Notes: generated by a model from the sequence alone, not told the origin. Shown: positions 1-5,883, counted from the stretch's first letter. The stretch is DNA of 9,127 nucleotides from Rhodothermia bacterium (GCA_007122185.1 SKUI01000072.1:1-9127); one strand, 5' to 3'. Translations and numbers: made by a program.

Positions 1-1286
1 AACCGGTCTTCTGCTGACCAGACGAGCCGTCGCTGGCCGTCCTGCGAGTCGCCGTTCCTCCGTTTCAGGTACAGGTCCCCATCCTCCAGGATCACGGAGA
101 AGGTGACGCCGAGTGACTCGCTTGTGTATTCACCGGCAAACTCTTCGAACATTTCCGCGAAGACGTGACGCAGGTAGAGATCGGCGACCTGGCGTGAGTA
201 GGCGGCCGGACTGATATCGCTCTGGTTGCAGAAAATGATGATGGCCAGATTCAGGTCCCTGAAATGCATGTAATTCGAACGGAATCCCATGTAGCTCCCG
301 CCGTGACCGATGGTGACAAGGTCGCGGTACACACCGTGGCGCAGTCCCGTTCCGTAGTTGATGGAGTCTCTGCGCGTGGTAAAACCGGGGCGCGACATGA
401 TTTCGGTGAACTTGTCCAGATGCGACCGGTTTTCGATGAAGTTGGCATCCCACAGGACGAAATCATCGATGGTGGTGAAGAGGCCGCGCGCGCCCACACG
501 TTCCATGTTGCCGCGGTAAAACTGTCCGGGCCCGCGGGATGTGGGACGGTAGCTGATGACCCGGTCGGGCACGATCATTTCGGTGTCGTCGTGCCAGTGG
601 GTGGCGGTCATTCCGATGGGCTCGAAAAAGTGCTCGTGGGTATATTCGCGCAGGGACATCCCCGTGACGTTCTTTGCGAGGATGGACATCAGGAAATATC
701 CGCTGTTACTGTACAGGAATTCGGATCCGGGCTCAAAATTGAGGCCTTGCTGGCGGCTGAGCATGACCAGGGCGTCCTCATTGGTGGTGGTGTTGTCGAG
801 TCCTATATCCGCGAGCGAAAGCAGGCTGTAAATGTCGCGGAGCCCGGAGGTGTGGTGGATGATCTGGCGTGCATTGATCGGTTTTTCAAATTCCGGAAGT
901 TCGGGGATGTAGGTGCGCAGGTCCTCCTCGAGATCCAGCAGGCCTTCCTGGGCCATCATCATGAGGGCCGCGGCGGCAAACTGCTTGGAAATGGATGCGA
1001 TCATGAAGCGGGAGACGGGGCGGATCGGGATACCGTAATCCAGATTGGCTATGCCGTACCCTTTGGTGAAGATCGGTTCGCCGTTGCAGACTACGCCGAC
1101 GGCGCATCCGGGGGTGTCCGGTCGATCGAAAGCGAAGAAAATGCTGTCCATGTCGGTTTCGGAGACGTGGCTGTAATCTGTGCTGTAATCAGGCCGGTGA
1201 GGGTTGCTGTCCGTGGCCTGAGAAATCAGCGGATTCAGTGCCGGAAACAGCAGACTCGCGACAGTTATGAAAACTACCCGTTTCAT
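1..1286 (-). CDS. Exported serine beta-lactamase-like hydrolase (PF00144 class), C-terminus outside window
   Basis: Reading the minus strand from the ATG at 1286 gives 428 uninterrupted codons to the window edge, so the C-terminus is missing. Residues 1-24 look like a Sec signal peptide (MKRVVF, hydrophobic core, SQA before the likely cut), so the enzyme is probably periplasmic. All three active-site motifs of the class C beta-lactamase / DD-peptidase fold are visible: SISK at 98-101 (nucleophile Ser98, Lys101), YSN at 192-194, and HGG at 328-330 in place of KTG. HHTSGL at 144-149 is also typical. From about residue 385 (EEFAGEYTSES) a beta-rich C-terminal domain begins, as in many stand-alone family members. 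The family includes esterases, D-aminopeptidases and penicillin-binding enzymes; the substrate cannot be told from sequence, and drug resistance should not be assumed. No clear SD precedes the start. The gene is divergent from the next one. Confidence 0.93.
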   Translation of the reverse strand, partial: MKRVVFITVASLLFPALNPLISQATDSNPHRPDYSTDYSHVSETDMDSIFFAFDRPDTPGCAVGVVCNGEPIFTKGYGIANLDYGIPIRPVSRFMIASISKQFAAAALMMMAQEGLLDLEEDLRTYIPELPEFEKPINARQIIHHTSGLRDIYSLLSLADIGLDNTTTNEDALVMLSRQQGLNFEPGSEFLYSNSGYFLMSILAKNVTGMSLREYTHEHFFEPIGMTATHWHDDTEMIVPDRVISYRPTSRGPGQFYRGNMERVGARGLFTTIDDFVLWDANFIENRSHLDKFTEIMSRPGFTTRRDSINYGTGLRHGVYRDLVTIGHGGSYMGFRSNYMHFRDLNLAIIIFCNQSDISPAAYSRQVADLYLRHVFAEMFEEFAGEYTSESLGVTFSVILEDGDLYLKRRNGDSQDGQRRLVWSAEDR

Positions 1287-1328
1287 GTTTTTTAATCAAT
1301 TTAGATTTATATGGTCAGAATGAATTCA

Positions 1329-1380
1329 CATGACAGTTTTTAATCATTCGCATGTGTGTCAGAGCTTGTGCACTGTCATG
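1329..1380. repeat. 9-bp perfect inverted repeat in the divergent region
   Basis: CATGACAGT at 1329-1337 is the exact reverse complement of ACTGTCATG at 1372-1380, with 34 bases between the arms. A third TGTCA lies inside, near 1357-1361. It lies 43 bases upstream of the minus-strand hydrolase start. An operator for a dimeric regulator or a cruciform is possible; function is not shown. Confidence 0.5.
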
Positions 1381-1403
1381 GGCATTTCATTATGGTAACA
1401 ATT

Positions 1404-1428
1404 TGAGGGTCAGGGGTGAGGGGTCAGG
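1404..1428 (+). repeat. G-rich imperfect tandem repeat
   Basis: TGAGGGTCAGGGG is followed directly by TGAGGGGTCAGG, two imperfect copies with a period of about 13 bases. Runs of three, four, four and two G are separated by 3-base spacers (TCA, TGA, TCA), so a weak G-quadruplex on this strand is possible. Short GGGTCAGG-type repeats are often dispersed through genomes, so this may be one copy of a genome-wide family. Confidence 0.5.
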
Positions 1429-1485
1429 AAAAAATGTAATGGAATTGTTTCAGAAAATAGTATCAATCTCCGCTCAAATTAACAA

Positions 1486-1540
1486 GCACTGTCTGCGGCA
1501 GTGTGCTCAGGTGCGGGTACTTTCCCGCACGGTTACACCG
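1486..1540 (+). other. Cluster of adjacent hairpins upstream of the secreted-protein gene
   Basis: Three potential stem-loops lie side by side. The first pairs CACTG (1487-1491) with CAGTG (1499-1503), extended by C-G and G-T pairs to a 3-base loop. The second pairs GTGCGGG (1511-1517) perfectly with CCCGCAC (1524-1530) around a 6-base loop. The third pairs CGGT (1530-1533) with ACCG (1537-1540). No T tract follows, so this is not a standard intrinsic terminator. If transcription toward the 1678 gene begins upstream, it would be a structured 5' leader. Confidence 0.45.
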
Positions 1541-1677
1541 GGAAATTATTTGTGTTGGATATATGAGGAAAATTTGTTCCGGTGTGTAAGGATTTTCGGC
1601 TTGTATACTCTAAGAGGTATCGGGTGTGCAACAGGTGCATGCCGGAACATACAACTATAAATCAAGGGTGATAAAAA

Positions 1678-2598
1678 ATGAAAATAATAATCAATAATAC
1701 CATTGCACTTGCAGCAACACTTGTGCTTTCTGTCTTCCTCATCACATTTTGCACCCAGACGGTGGAGAATCCGGAAGGTGAGGATGCGATTGACAAACTG
1801 GGTGATGCCCTGCAGGAATTCAAGACGGTTGGATTGCTCCATAACAAAATCATGGACGAGGTGCTCGATGATTTCAGGATTCATGACGGGCGTTTTGAGG
1901 ACAAGGAAGGGTACTTCGTCTTTCTTGAAGAATCTCTGGTGCGGAATTTGTCTTCCAAGGATCTGCTTCAGGTGATGAAGGTGGATGATATCCGTGCTTT
2001 GGTTGTAGAAGAGCTGGACCAAACCCGGACCCTTTATCAAGCAAAAATGGACAATACACTGGAAAGTGAAAGTATTTTTCAAAGCCTGGTTTCACAATAC
2101 GAGGGCCTTTTATCGCCAAAACAAATTGATATACTCCGAAGAATTGAGCATATCATAGATAATGCCTTTACCGTAGAAGAAATGATCATCTCACTGGAAA
2201 TGGTGAATAACAGCCCGGAAGTGCTGAGTCTGAGTTATGAAGACCGGTTGGTAATCTATGCCGCAACATCAGTTGGAATTGAATCGGCAATTTACTGGAG
2301 TGCCAATTTCGGAGAATGGGTTGAGGTGCTTATTTACAATGAATTCTCGGGCCTGAATTATCAGAAAATTTCAGATGCCGGATTTTTCGATTCCGTACAG
2401 TGGTTCCGTGGCCGAAAAATGATCAAAGCAGATGTTGGAGGCGGTGTTGTTGGAGCCGTTACTGGTTGCATGGGCGGGCTTATGTTAGGTGGCGTTGGCT
2501 GTGGACCTGGTGCCGCAACGGGTGGATTGATCGGATCGGTGGGCGCATCCGTAGGTAATGCTGTCTCCCAAATTCTTAACAATTACTTTCCTGATTAA
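1678..2598 (+). CDS. Exported/anchored protein with glycine-zipper, bacteriocin-like C-terminus
   Basis: 306 residues, no function assigned with certainty. The ATG at 1678 is preceded by GGGTGAT (1667-1673), complementary to the 16S 3' end. Residues 1-24 form a signal or anchor helix. Cys25 could be lipidated, but Phe at -1 (LITFC) is a poor lipobox, so an N-terminal membrane anchor is equally likely. Residues 35-200 are predominantly helical and charged, with an HN pair at 55-56. IYW at 205-207 followed by W214 precedes a glycine-rich tail (251-293) starting ADVGGG, with many GxxxG and small-residue repeats and cysteines 264 and 275, ending NNYFPD. Such tails resemble pore-forming class II bacteriocins, and from memory similar long proteins (HN region, YW, ADVxGA tail) occur in Bacteroidota as unannotated or bacteriocin-like proteins. 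The base composition is more AT-rich than in the downstream genes, suggesting an accessory origin. Confidence 0.85.
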   Translation: MKIIINNTIALAATLVLSVFLITFCTQTVENPEGEDAIDKLGDALQEFKTVGLLHNKIMDEVLDDFRIHDGRFEDKEGYFVFLEESLVRNLSSKDLLQVMKVDDIRALVVEELDQTRTLYQAKMDNTLESESIFQSLVSQYEGLLSPKQIDILRRIEHIIDNAFTVEEMIISLEMVNNSPEVLSLSYEDRLVIYAATSVGIESAIYWSANFGEWVEVLIYNEFSGLNYQKISDAGFFDSVQWFRGRKMIKADVGGGVVGAVTGCMGGLMLGGVGCGPGAATGGLIGSVGASVGNAVSQILNNYFPD

Positions 2599-2621
2599 AT
2601 TAACCAAAAATCACTTTTCGA

Positions 2622-2658
2622 CTATCCGGGCCTGCAAAAACCGTGTGGGTCCGGATAG
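2622..2658 (+). other. Strong intergenic hairpin between the secreted-protein and small membrane-protein genes
   Basis: CTATCCGG (2622-2629) pairs perfectly with CCGGATAG (2651-2658). The stem continues inward with C-G, A-T and three G-T pairs to give about 15 pairs (2622-2636 with 2644-2658) and a 7-base loop. No T tract follows, so it is not a textbook terminator. It could stabilise the upstream transcript end, limit read-through to the gene at 2682, or mark an RNA processing site. Confidence 0.6.
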
Positions 2659-2681
2659 ACTTAAATCAACGGAGATTTACC

Positions 2682-2924
2682 ATGCTTTTTAATGCAAAGT
2701 TCAGATTGATATTTTACCTGTTTCTTTTTCTTGTCCTGCCAGTAATGTGGTACCTGCTGGATTACATGGTATGGTGTAATGAGCGCCTATTTGATCAGTT
2801 TGCATGGTGCGACGAAAACAGCGCAGGATGGCTCGAACTTTACAAACAGTCCTTTTTAGCTGTTGTGGTCATAGGTATCATTGATTTTCTCGCATACCTG
2901 TTCTGGTTCAGAAAAAAAACCTGA
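2682..2924 (+). CDS. Small two-helix membrane protein, possibly the 5' part of a frameshifted three-helix protein
   Basis: 80 residues from the ATG at 2682, chosen because GGAG (2671-2674) lies 7 bases upstream. An in-frame GTG at 2643 falls in the loop of the preceding hairpin and is less likely. Hydrophobic segments lie at about 8-30 (IFYLFLFLVLPVMWYLL) and 57-77 (SFLAVVVIGIIDFLAYLFWF), separated by an acidic, aromatic loop, and the frame ends RKKT. No family is recognised. The stop comes directly after a run of eight A (2912-2919). Skipping one base there opens a further 44 codons with a third membrane helix. The gene lies 83 bases after the glycine-zipper protein and on the same strand, so the two may be co-transcribed. 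Small multi-helix membrane proteins next to bacteriocins are often immunity proteins; that role is inference here. Confidence 0.7.
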   Translation: MLFNAKFRLIFYLFLFLVLPVMWYLLDYMVWCNERLFDQFAWCDENSAGWLELYKQSFLAVVVIGIIDFLAYLFWFRKKT

Positions 2925-2931
2925 ACCGGAG
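2901..2931 (+). other. A8 run in the loop of a hairpin at the frame break
   Basis: GGTTCAG (2905-2911) pairs perfectly with CTGAACC (2921-2927). Pairing extends outward (T-G, C-G, T-A, T-G) to about 11 pairs. The 9-base loop is eight A plus C (2912-2920). The stop codon of the small membrane protein (2922-2924) lies in the right arm. A-runs of this length can be sites of transcriptional slippage or of insertion/deletion change. Confidence 0.6.
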
Positions 2932-3057
2932 TCTGTAGATATTTTCCCGTCACTTGCAGCAGCGGTTACAGCCGGGCTGCTTTTCTATCTGCCGTTCCTG
3001 GCGATCGTTTTTAAAGCAACATTACGAAATTTGGAACACAGAAAGCCCTGCATTTGA
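2925..3057 (+). other. Out-of-frame continuation of the small membrane protein (third membrane helix)
   Basis: If one A is dropped from the eight-A run, the frame started at 2682 continues without interruption to TGA at 3055-3057. It gives a 124-residue protein instead of 80. The added part reads PEPESVDIFPS, a charged hinge, then a clear membrane helix (LAAAVTAGLLFYLPFLAIVF, residues 91-110), then a basic tail ending EHRKPCI. The composition and GC-rich third positions of this stretch look coding, while the competing frame (the upstream extension of lipB) does not. This may be a true frameshift (phase-variable or slippage-dependent gene), a decayed gene, or a homopolymer sequencing error. 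Confidence 0.6.
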
Positions 3058-3109
3058 ATTCCAGGATCAGCCGGCATATCTTTCTCTCAAAAGACTCACG
3101 CCGCAGGCC

Positions 3110-3871
3110 ATGCCCTCTGTTGTCCACTTTTCCGAACTCGGTAACATTTCATATAATGAAGCCTGGAAGCTGCAGGAGCACCTGCAGCAAAAACTGATTG
3201 AAAGCAAGAGATACTCGTGGTCCTCCGTAGAGCAGACAGCCAACGGGCTCAGCGATTCCGAAATATCGTCCAGACGGGATTTTCTGCCATCCGGATACCT
3301 TCTGTTCCTTGAACATCCGCACGTATATACCATCGGCAAAAGCGGAAAATGGGATAACCTTCTTTTTTCTGATGACATCCTGAGGCAGAAAGGAATTGAA
3401 GTCGTGAAAACGGATCGCGGCGGGGATATTACCTATCATGGTCCGGGACAACTGGTAGGGTATCCCGTTCTCGACCTGGAACAGTTTGAACTGGGTATCG
3501 CTTCCTATATCGAGCGACTTGAGGAGGTAATCATCCGGACGGCCGCACATTTCGGCATCACCGCCCGCCGTATCCCTTCCCGAACAGGCGTATGGGTCGA
3601 TAACAACAAGCTCTGTGCAATGGGAATCAAGTGTTCCCGTTATGTTTGCATGCACGGTTTTGCTTTGAACATCCGAACAGACCTTGATTTTTTCCACGGG
3701 ATCATACCTTGTGGAATCTCCGACGGCGGGGTAACCAGTTTTGAAAAGCTTTGCGGGCGGCCTCCTGATAAAAAGAGCGTCTCCGATCTCCTTCTGAACG
3801 AATTCCAGGACATTTTCAAGTGCTCCATTGTCAGAAAAAAAGGGTCGGATCTGCAAACGGAAGTTTCCTGA
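3110..3871 (+). CDS. lipB: Octanoyl-[acyl-carrier-protein]:protein N-octanoyltransferase LipB
   Basis: LipB moves the octanoyl group from acyl carrier protein to a lysine on lipoyl domains of cytosolic complexes such as pyruvate dehydrogenase and the glycine cleavage H protein, supplying LipA's substrate. The 253-residue frame from the ATG at 3110 shows the family signature RGGDITYHGPGQLVGYP (103-119), catalytic Lys167 in NNKLCAMGIK, the HGFALNI strand (182-188) and catalytic Cys201 in IIPCGISDGGVTSF. Length is slightly above the usual 210-240. An insertion around residues 35-58, between the first helix and the YLLFLEHPHVYTIG strand, accounts for it. The frame is open back to 2954, but that extension has no LipB similarity and overlaps the likely membrane-protein extension. 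No ATG, GTG or TTG lies in this frame between 3057 and 3110, and no good SD is seen. It is followed by lipA on the same strand. Confidence 0.95.
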   Translation: MPSVVHFSELGNISYNEAWKLQEHLQQKLIESKRYSWSSVEQTANGLSDSEISSRRDFLPSGYLLFLEHPHVYTIGKSGKWDNLLFSDDILRQKGIEVVKTDRGGDITYHGPGQLVGYPVLDLEQFELGIASYIERLEEVIIRTAAHFGITARRIPSRTGVWVDNNKLCAMGIKCSRYVCMHGFALNIRTDLDFFHGIIPCGISDGGVTSFEKLCGRPPDKKSVSDLLLNEFQDIFKCSIVRKKGSDLQTEVS

Positions 3872-4083
3872 TCATCCCGTTTTTTTCTGTTGACTTTACT
3901 TCTGACTGTAAAGGATTGCCCGGGCGTTGTTTGGATTTCATTTCGCTGTTTCAATACCCCCGTGAGTCCAACAAGGTTTCAATATCGTCCGGATGTCCTT
4001 ATTTTACACCCTGTTATTACATGGTCGCATCACAATCAAAAATCCGGCGACCGTTTACCCTTTACATATTCGCAGTTTTTTTA
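3872..4083 (+). other. Intergenic region between lipB and lipA
   Basis: These 212 bases hold no recognisable gene. The lipA frame is open back to 3820, but the upstream translation has no family similarity and overlaps the end of lipB. GCCCGGGC (3918-3925) is a short palindrome. TTGACT at 3890-3895 resembles a -35 box, but no -10 lies at normal spacing. A T run just after the lipB stop (3880-3886) has no good stem before it. Confidence 0.5.
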
Positions 4084-5094
4084 ATGATCAAGGAACGCAA
4101 CGTAATTTCAAGCCCTGTTCAAACCGAAAGGCAACAACCGAAAACTACTCCCTGCCAAATCGGCTCTGAAACCCACGCTGCCGGAATTGCAGGAATGGAA
4201 ACGGACGCTTCCGCGACCCGTCCTGATACGGCTCGCGGCAAACACAAGCGCAGGCCCGACTGGCTTCGGTCACAGATACCCGGAGGCAAGGTCTACAAGG
4301 AGATCTCCGATATCATTTCGGGCCATTCACTCAACACCGTGTGCGCGGAGGCCCGCTGCCCGAATATGTCGGAGTGCTGGAATGCCGGAACGGCCACATT
4401 CATGATCCTCGGGGATGTTTGCACACGCTCCTGTGGATTCTGTGCTGTCAAAACCGGCCGGCCGGTTCAGGGACTCGACTGGGACGAACCCAATCGCGTT
4501 GTCGAGGCCGCCAGGCTGATGGACCTGAAACATGTGGTCATTACCTCTGTCAACCGGGATGAGCGCAAAGACGGCGGTGCCCCGATTTTCGCAAAGACCA
4601 TAGCGTTGCTGCGTGAAGAAATCCCCGGCGTCACCGTAGAAGTGCTTATTCCGGATTTCCGGGGGATATGGGATGCCTTGCAGATCGTGCTGGATGCACA
4701 GCCGGACATCCTCAATCACAATCTGGAAAGTGTCCCGGGTCTGTATCGCCGGGTGCGCCCACAGGCAAAATATGAACGCTCCATAGAACTTTTGCAGATA
4801 TCCAGGGATCAGGGCCTCCGAACAAAAACCGGAATCATGGTCGGACTGGGCGAAACACCTGCCGAAGTTTTCGAGCTTATGGATGATATTGCTTCTGTTG
4901 GTGTCAACATCATGACCATCGGGCAGTATATGCAGCCGACAAAGATGCATTTGCCCGTGGAGGATTACGTGCATCCTGAAATATTTGAGACCTACAAGGA
5001 GGTTGGCGAAAGCAAGGGTATTGAGCATGTGGAAAGTGGACCGTTTGTACGCTCATCCTATCATGCACATAAACATTTGGCACCAAACACTTAG
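4084..5094 (+). CDS. lipA: Lipoyl synthase LipA (radical SAM)
   Basis: LipA inserts two sulfur atoms into protein-bound octanoyl chains, using S-adenosylmethionine and two 4Fe-4S clusters, to finish the lipoyl cofactor. From the ATG at 4084 it is 336 residues. The auxiliary-cluster cysteines are C87, C92 and C98 (CX4CX5C). The radical SAM cluster cysteines are C113, C117 and C120 (CTRSCGFC). VITSVNRDERKDGGA (152-166), the NHNLE motif and the C-terminal RSSY (323-326), which supplies the serine ligand of the auxiliary cluster, are present. The start is uncertain. The conserved part begins near KRRPDWLRSQIPGGKVYKE, and a second ATG at 4195 would give 299 residues, nearer the family norm. Neither start has a well-spaced SD. 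The residues in between are polar and unconserved-looking. lipA lies directly after lipB and together they form the de novo lipoylation pathway. Confidence 0.95.
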   Translation: MIKERNVISSPVQTERQQPKTTPCQIGSETHAAGIAGMETDASATRPDTARGKHKRRPDWLRSQIPGGKVYKEISDIISGHSLNTVCAEARCPNMSECWNAGTATFMILGDVCTRSCGFCAVKTGRPVQGLDWDEPNRVVEAARLMDLKHVVITSVNRDERKDGGAPIFAKTIALLREEIPGVTVEVLIPDFRGIWDALQIVLDAQPDILNHNLESVPGLYRRVRPQAKYERSIELLQISRDQGLRTKTGIMVGLGETPAEVFELMDDIASVGVNIMTIGQYMQPTKMHLPVEDYVHPEIFETYKEVGESKGIEHVESGPFVRSSYHAHKHLAPNT

Positions 5095-5168
5095 GATGAA
5101 CACAAAAAAATCCTATTTTAAAAGATCGGATCATCTCTGATCCATAATCCCACCAGGGGTCTTTTTTT
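5092..5168 (+). terminator. Tandem hairpins ending in a T7 run between lipA and plsY
   Basis: TAGGAT (5092-5097, containing the lipA stop) pairs with ATCCTA (5110-5115), followed by TTTT. Next, GGATCA (5128-5133) pairs with TGATCC (5138-5143) around a TCTC loop. Last, ATCCC (5147-5151) pairs with GGGGT (5156-5160) around ACCA, followed by C and seven T (5162-5168). The final stem is only 5 pairs, so termination may be partial. The T run ends 13 bases before the plsY ATG, leaving little room for a separate promoter, so it may act as an attenuator. Confidence 0.5.
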
Positions 5169-5181
5169 ACTGGATATTTGT

Positions 5182-5883
5182 ATGATCTCATTCATCGTCA
5201 TTATTATTCTGAGCTATCTTCTGGGCTCTATTCCCACATCCCTCTGGGTTGGAAAACTGGTCAAGGGGGTTGATATCCGTGAGCATGGAAGCGGCAATGC
5301 AGGAGCAACCAACACCTTCCGGATTTTGGGGTGGAAAGCCGGTGTAGCCGTAAGCCTCATCGACCTTGCCAAGGGGTTCACAGCGGCTTACTACATCAGC
5401 CAGATTGGCTATATCACCGGTGGCGTGTTACCAGAGATTGTGATTTTTGGCGTGGAATGGGAAACCGATGTATTCATGAGACTCATAGCCGGAGCGGCTG
5501 CCGTCGGTGGACACATGTATCCTCTTTATGCTAAATTCAAAGGGGGCAAGGGTGTCATAACGGCTGCCGGAATGCTCTACGGTATCGAACCCATATCCAT
5601 CACACTTGCGATCACCGTTTTTGCCATTGTACTCTTTTCAAGCCGTTACGTCTCGCTGGCCTCCATCATTGCAAACTTTTCCTATCCGCTTTTCCTTTTA
5701 GTCCTGAAATACGGGTTTGAATGGCCCGTCGACGGCAGCCTGATCGTAATCAGCGCCGTAGTGGCCGGAACCATCGTCATCAAACACCATTCCAACATTC
5801 GCAGACTGATTAAAGGCAACGAAAACCGCATCCGGTCTTTCAAACCTGCAAAAGGCCGGCTAAACCAGGAGCAAACCTCGTGA
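5182..5883 (+). CDS. plsY: Glycerol-3-phosphate acyltransferase PlsY (acyl-phosphate dependent)
   Basis: PlsY is an inner-membrane enzyme that transfers an acyl group from acyl-phosphate to sn-glycerol-3-phosphate, the first committed step of phospholipid synthesis with PlsX and PlsC. The 233-residue product begins with a membrane helix (ISFIVIIILSYLLGSIPTS). It shows the three conserved cytosolic motifs: GSGNAGATNTFR (36-47), GGHMYPLYAKFKGGKGV (109-125, glycine-rich phosphate-binding loop) and KHHSNIRRLIKGNENR (201-216). Several further hydrophobic segments fit the multi-helix topology. Length is slightly above the usual 195-220. Residues 77-97, between helices, form a short extra loop. No SD is evident at 5182. 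The gene ends inside the start of gpsA (4-base overlap), which supplies its substrate, so the two are almost certainly co-transcribed and translationally coupled. Confidence 0.96.
   Translation: MISFIVIIILSYLLGSIPTSLWVGKLVKGVDIREHGSGNAGATNTFRILGWKAGVAVSLIDLAKGFTAAYYISQIGYITGGVLPEIVIFGVEWETDVFMRLIAGAAAVGGHMYPLYAKFKGGKGVITAAGMLYGIEPISITLAITVFAIVLFSSRYVSLASIIANFSYPLFLLVLKYGFEWPVDGSLIVISAVVAGTIVIKHHSNIRRLIKGNENRIRSFKPAKGRLNQEQTS

Larger units (their letters stand above)
1287..1677. other. Divergent intergenic region without a convincing gene
   Basis: This 391-base stretch separates the minus-strand hydrolase from the plus-strand secreted protein, so it should carry promoters for both. It is AT-rich apart from a G-rich repeat and a GC-rich hairpin cluster, both listed separately. 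Open frames inside it (for example 1352-1660) have no recognisable domain and a cysteine-rich, random-looking composition. I found no confident match to either the sigma-70 or the Bacteroidota (TTTG / TAnnTTTG) promoter consensus. TATACT at about 1605 is the best -10-like string, but it has no well-spaced -35. Confidence 0.6.

Noticed and set aside
264..1295. 343-residue open frame on the plus strand
   Set aside because: It is the antisense shadow of the serine hydrolase, which has all catalytic motifs on the minus strand. The plus-strand translation matches no family I know.
1352..1660. 102-residue plus-strand open frame in the divergent region
   Set aside because: No SD, no recognisable domain, and it runs across the G-rich repeat and the hairpin cluster. 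The composition looks non-coding.
2643..2681. Upstream GTG start giving a 93-residue small membrane protein
   Set aside because: The GTG lies in the loop of a strong hairpin with no SD, whereas the ATG at 2682 has GGAG at good spacing and begins the membrane helix neatly.
2954..3109. N-terminal extension of LipB to 305 residues
   Set aside because: The extra 52 residues do not resemble LipB and overlap the better coding frame that extends the small membrane protein.
3149..3856. 235-residue minus-strand open frame opposite lipB
   Set aside because: Antisense shadow of lipB, which carries full catalytic motifs.
3820..4083. N-terminal extension of LipA to 424 residues
   Set aside because: It overlaps the end of lipB and has no LipA similarity or coding-like composition.
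4327..5028. 233-residue minus-strand open frame opposite lipA
   Set aside because: Antisense shadow of lipA, which carries all six cluster cysteines.
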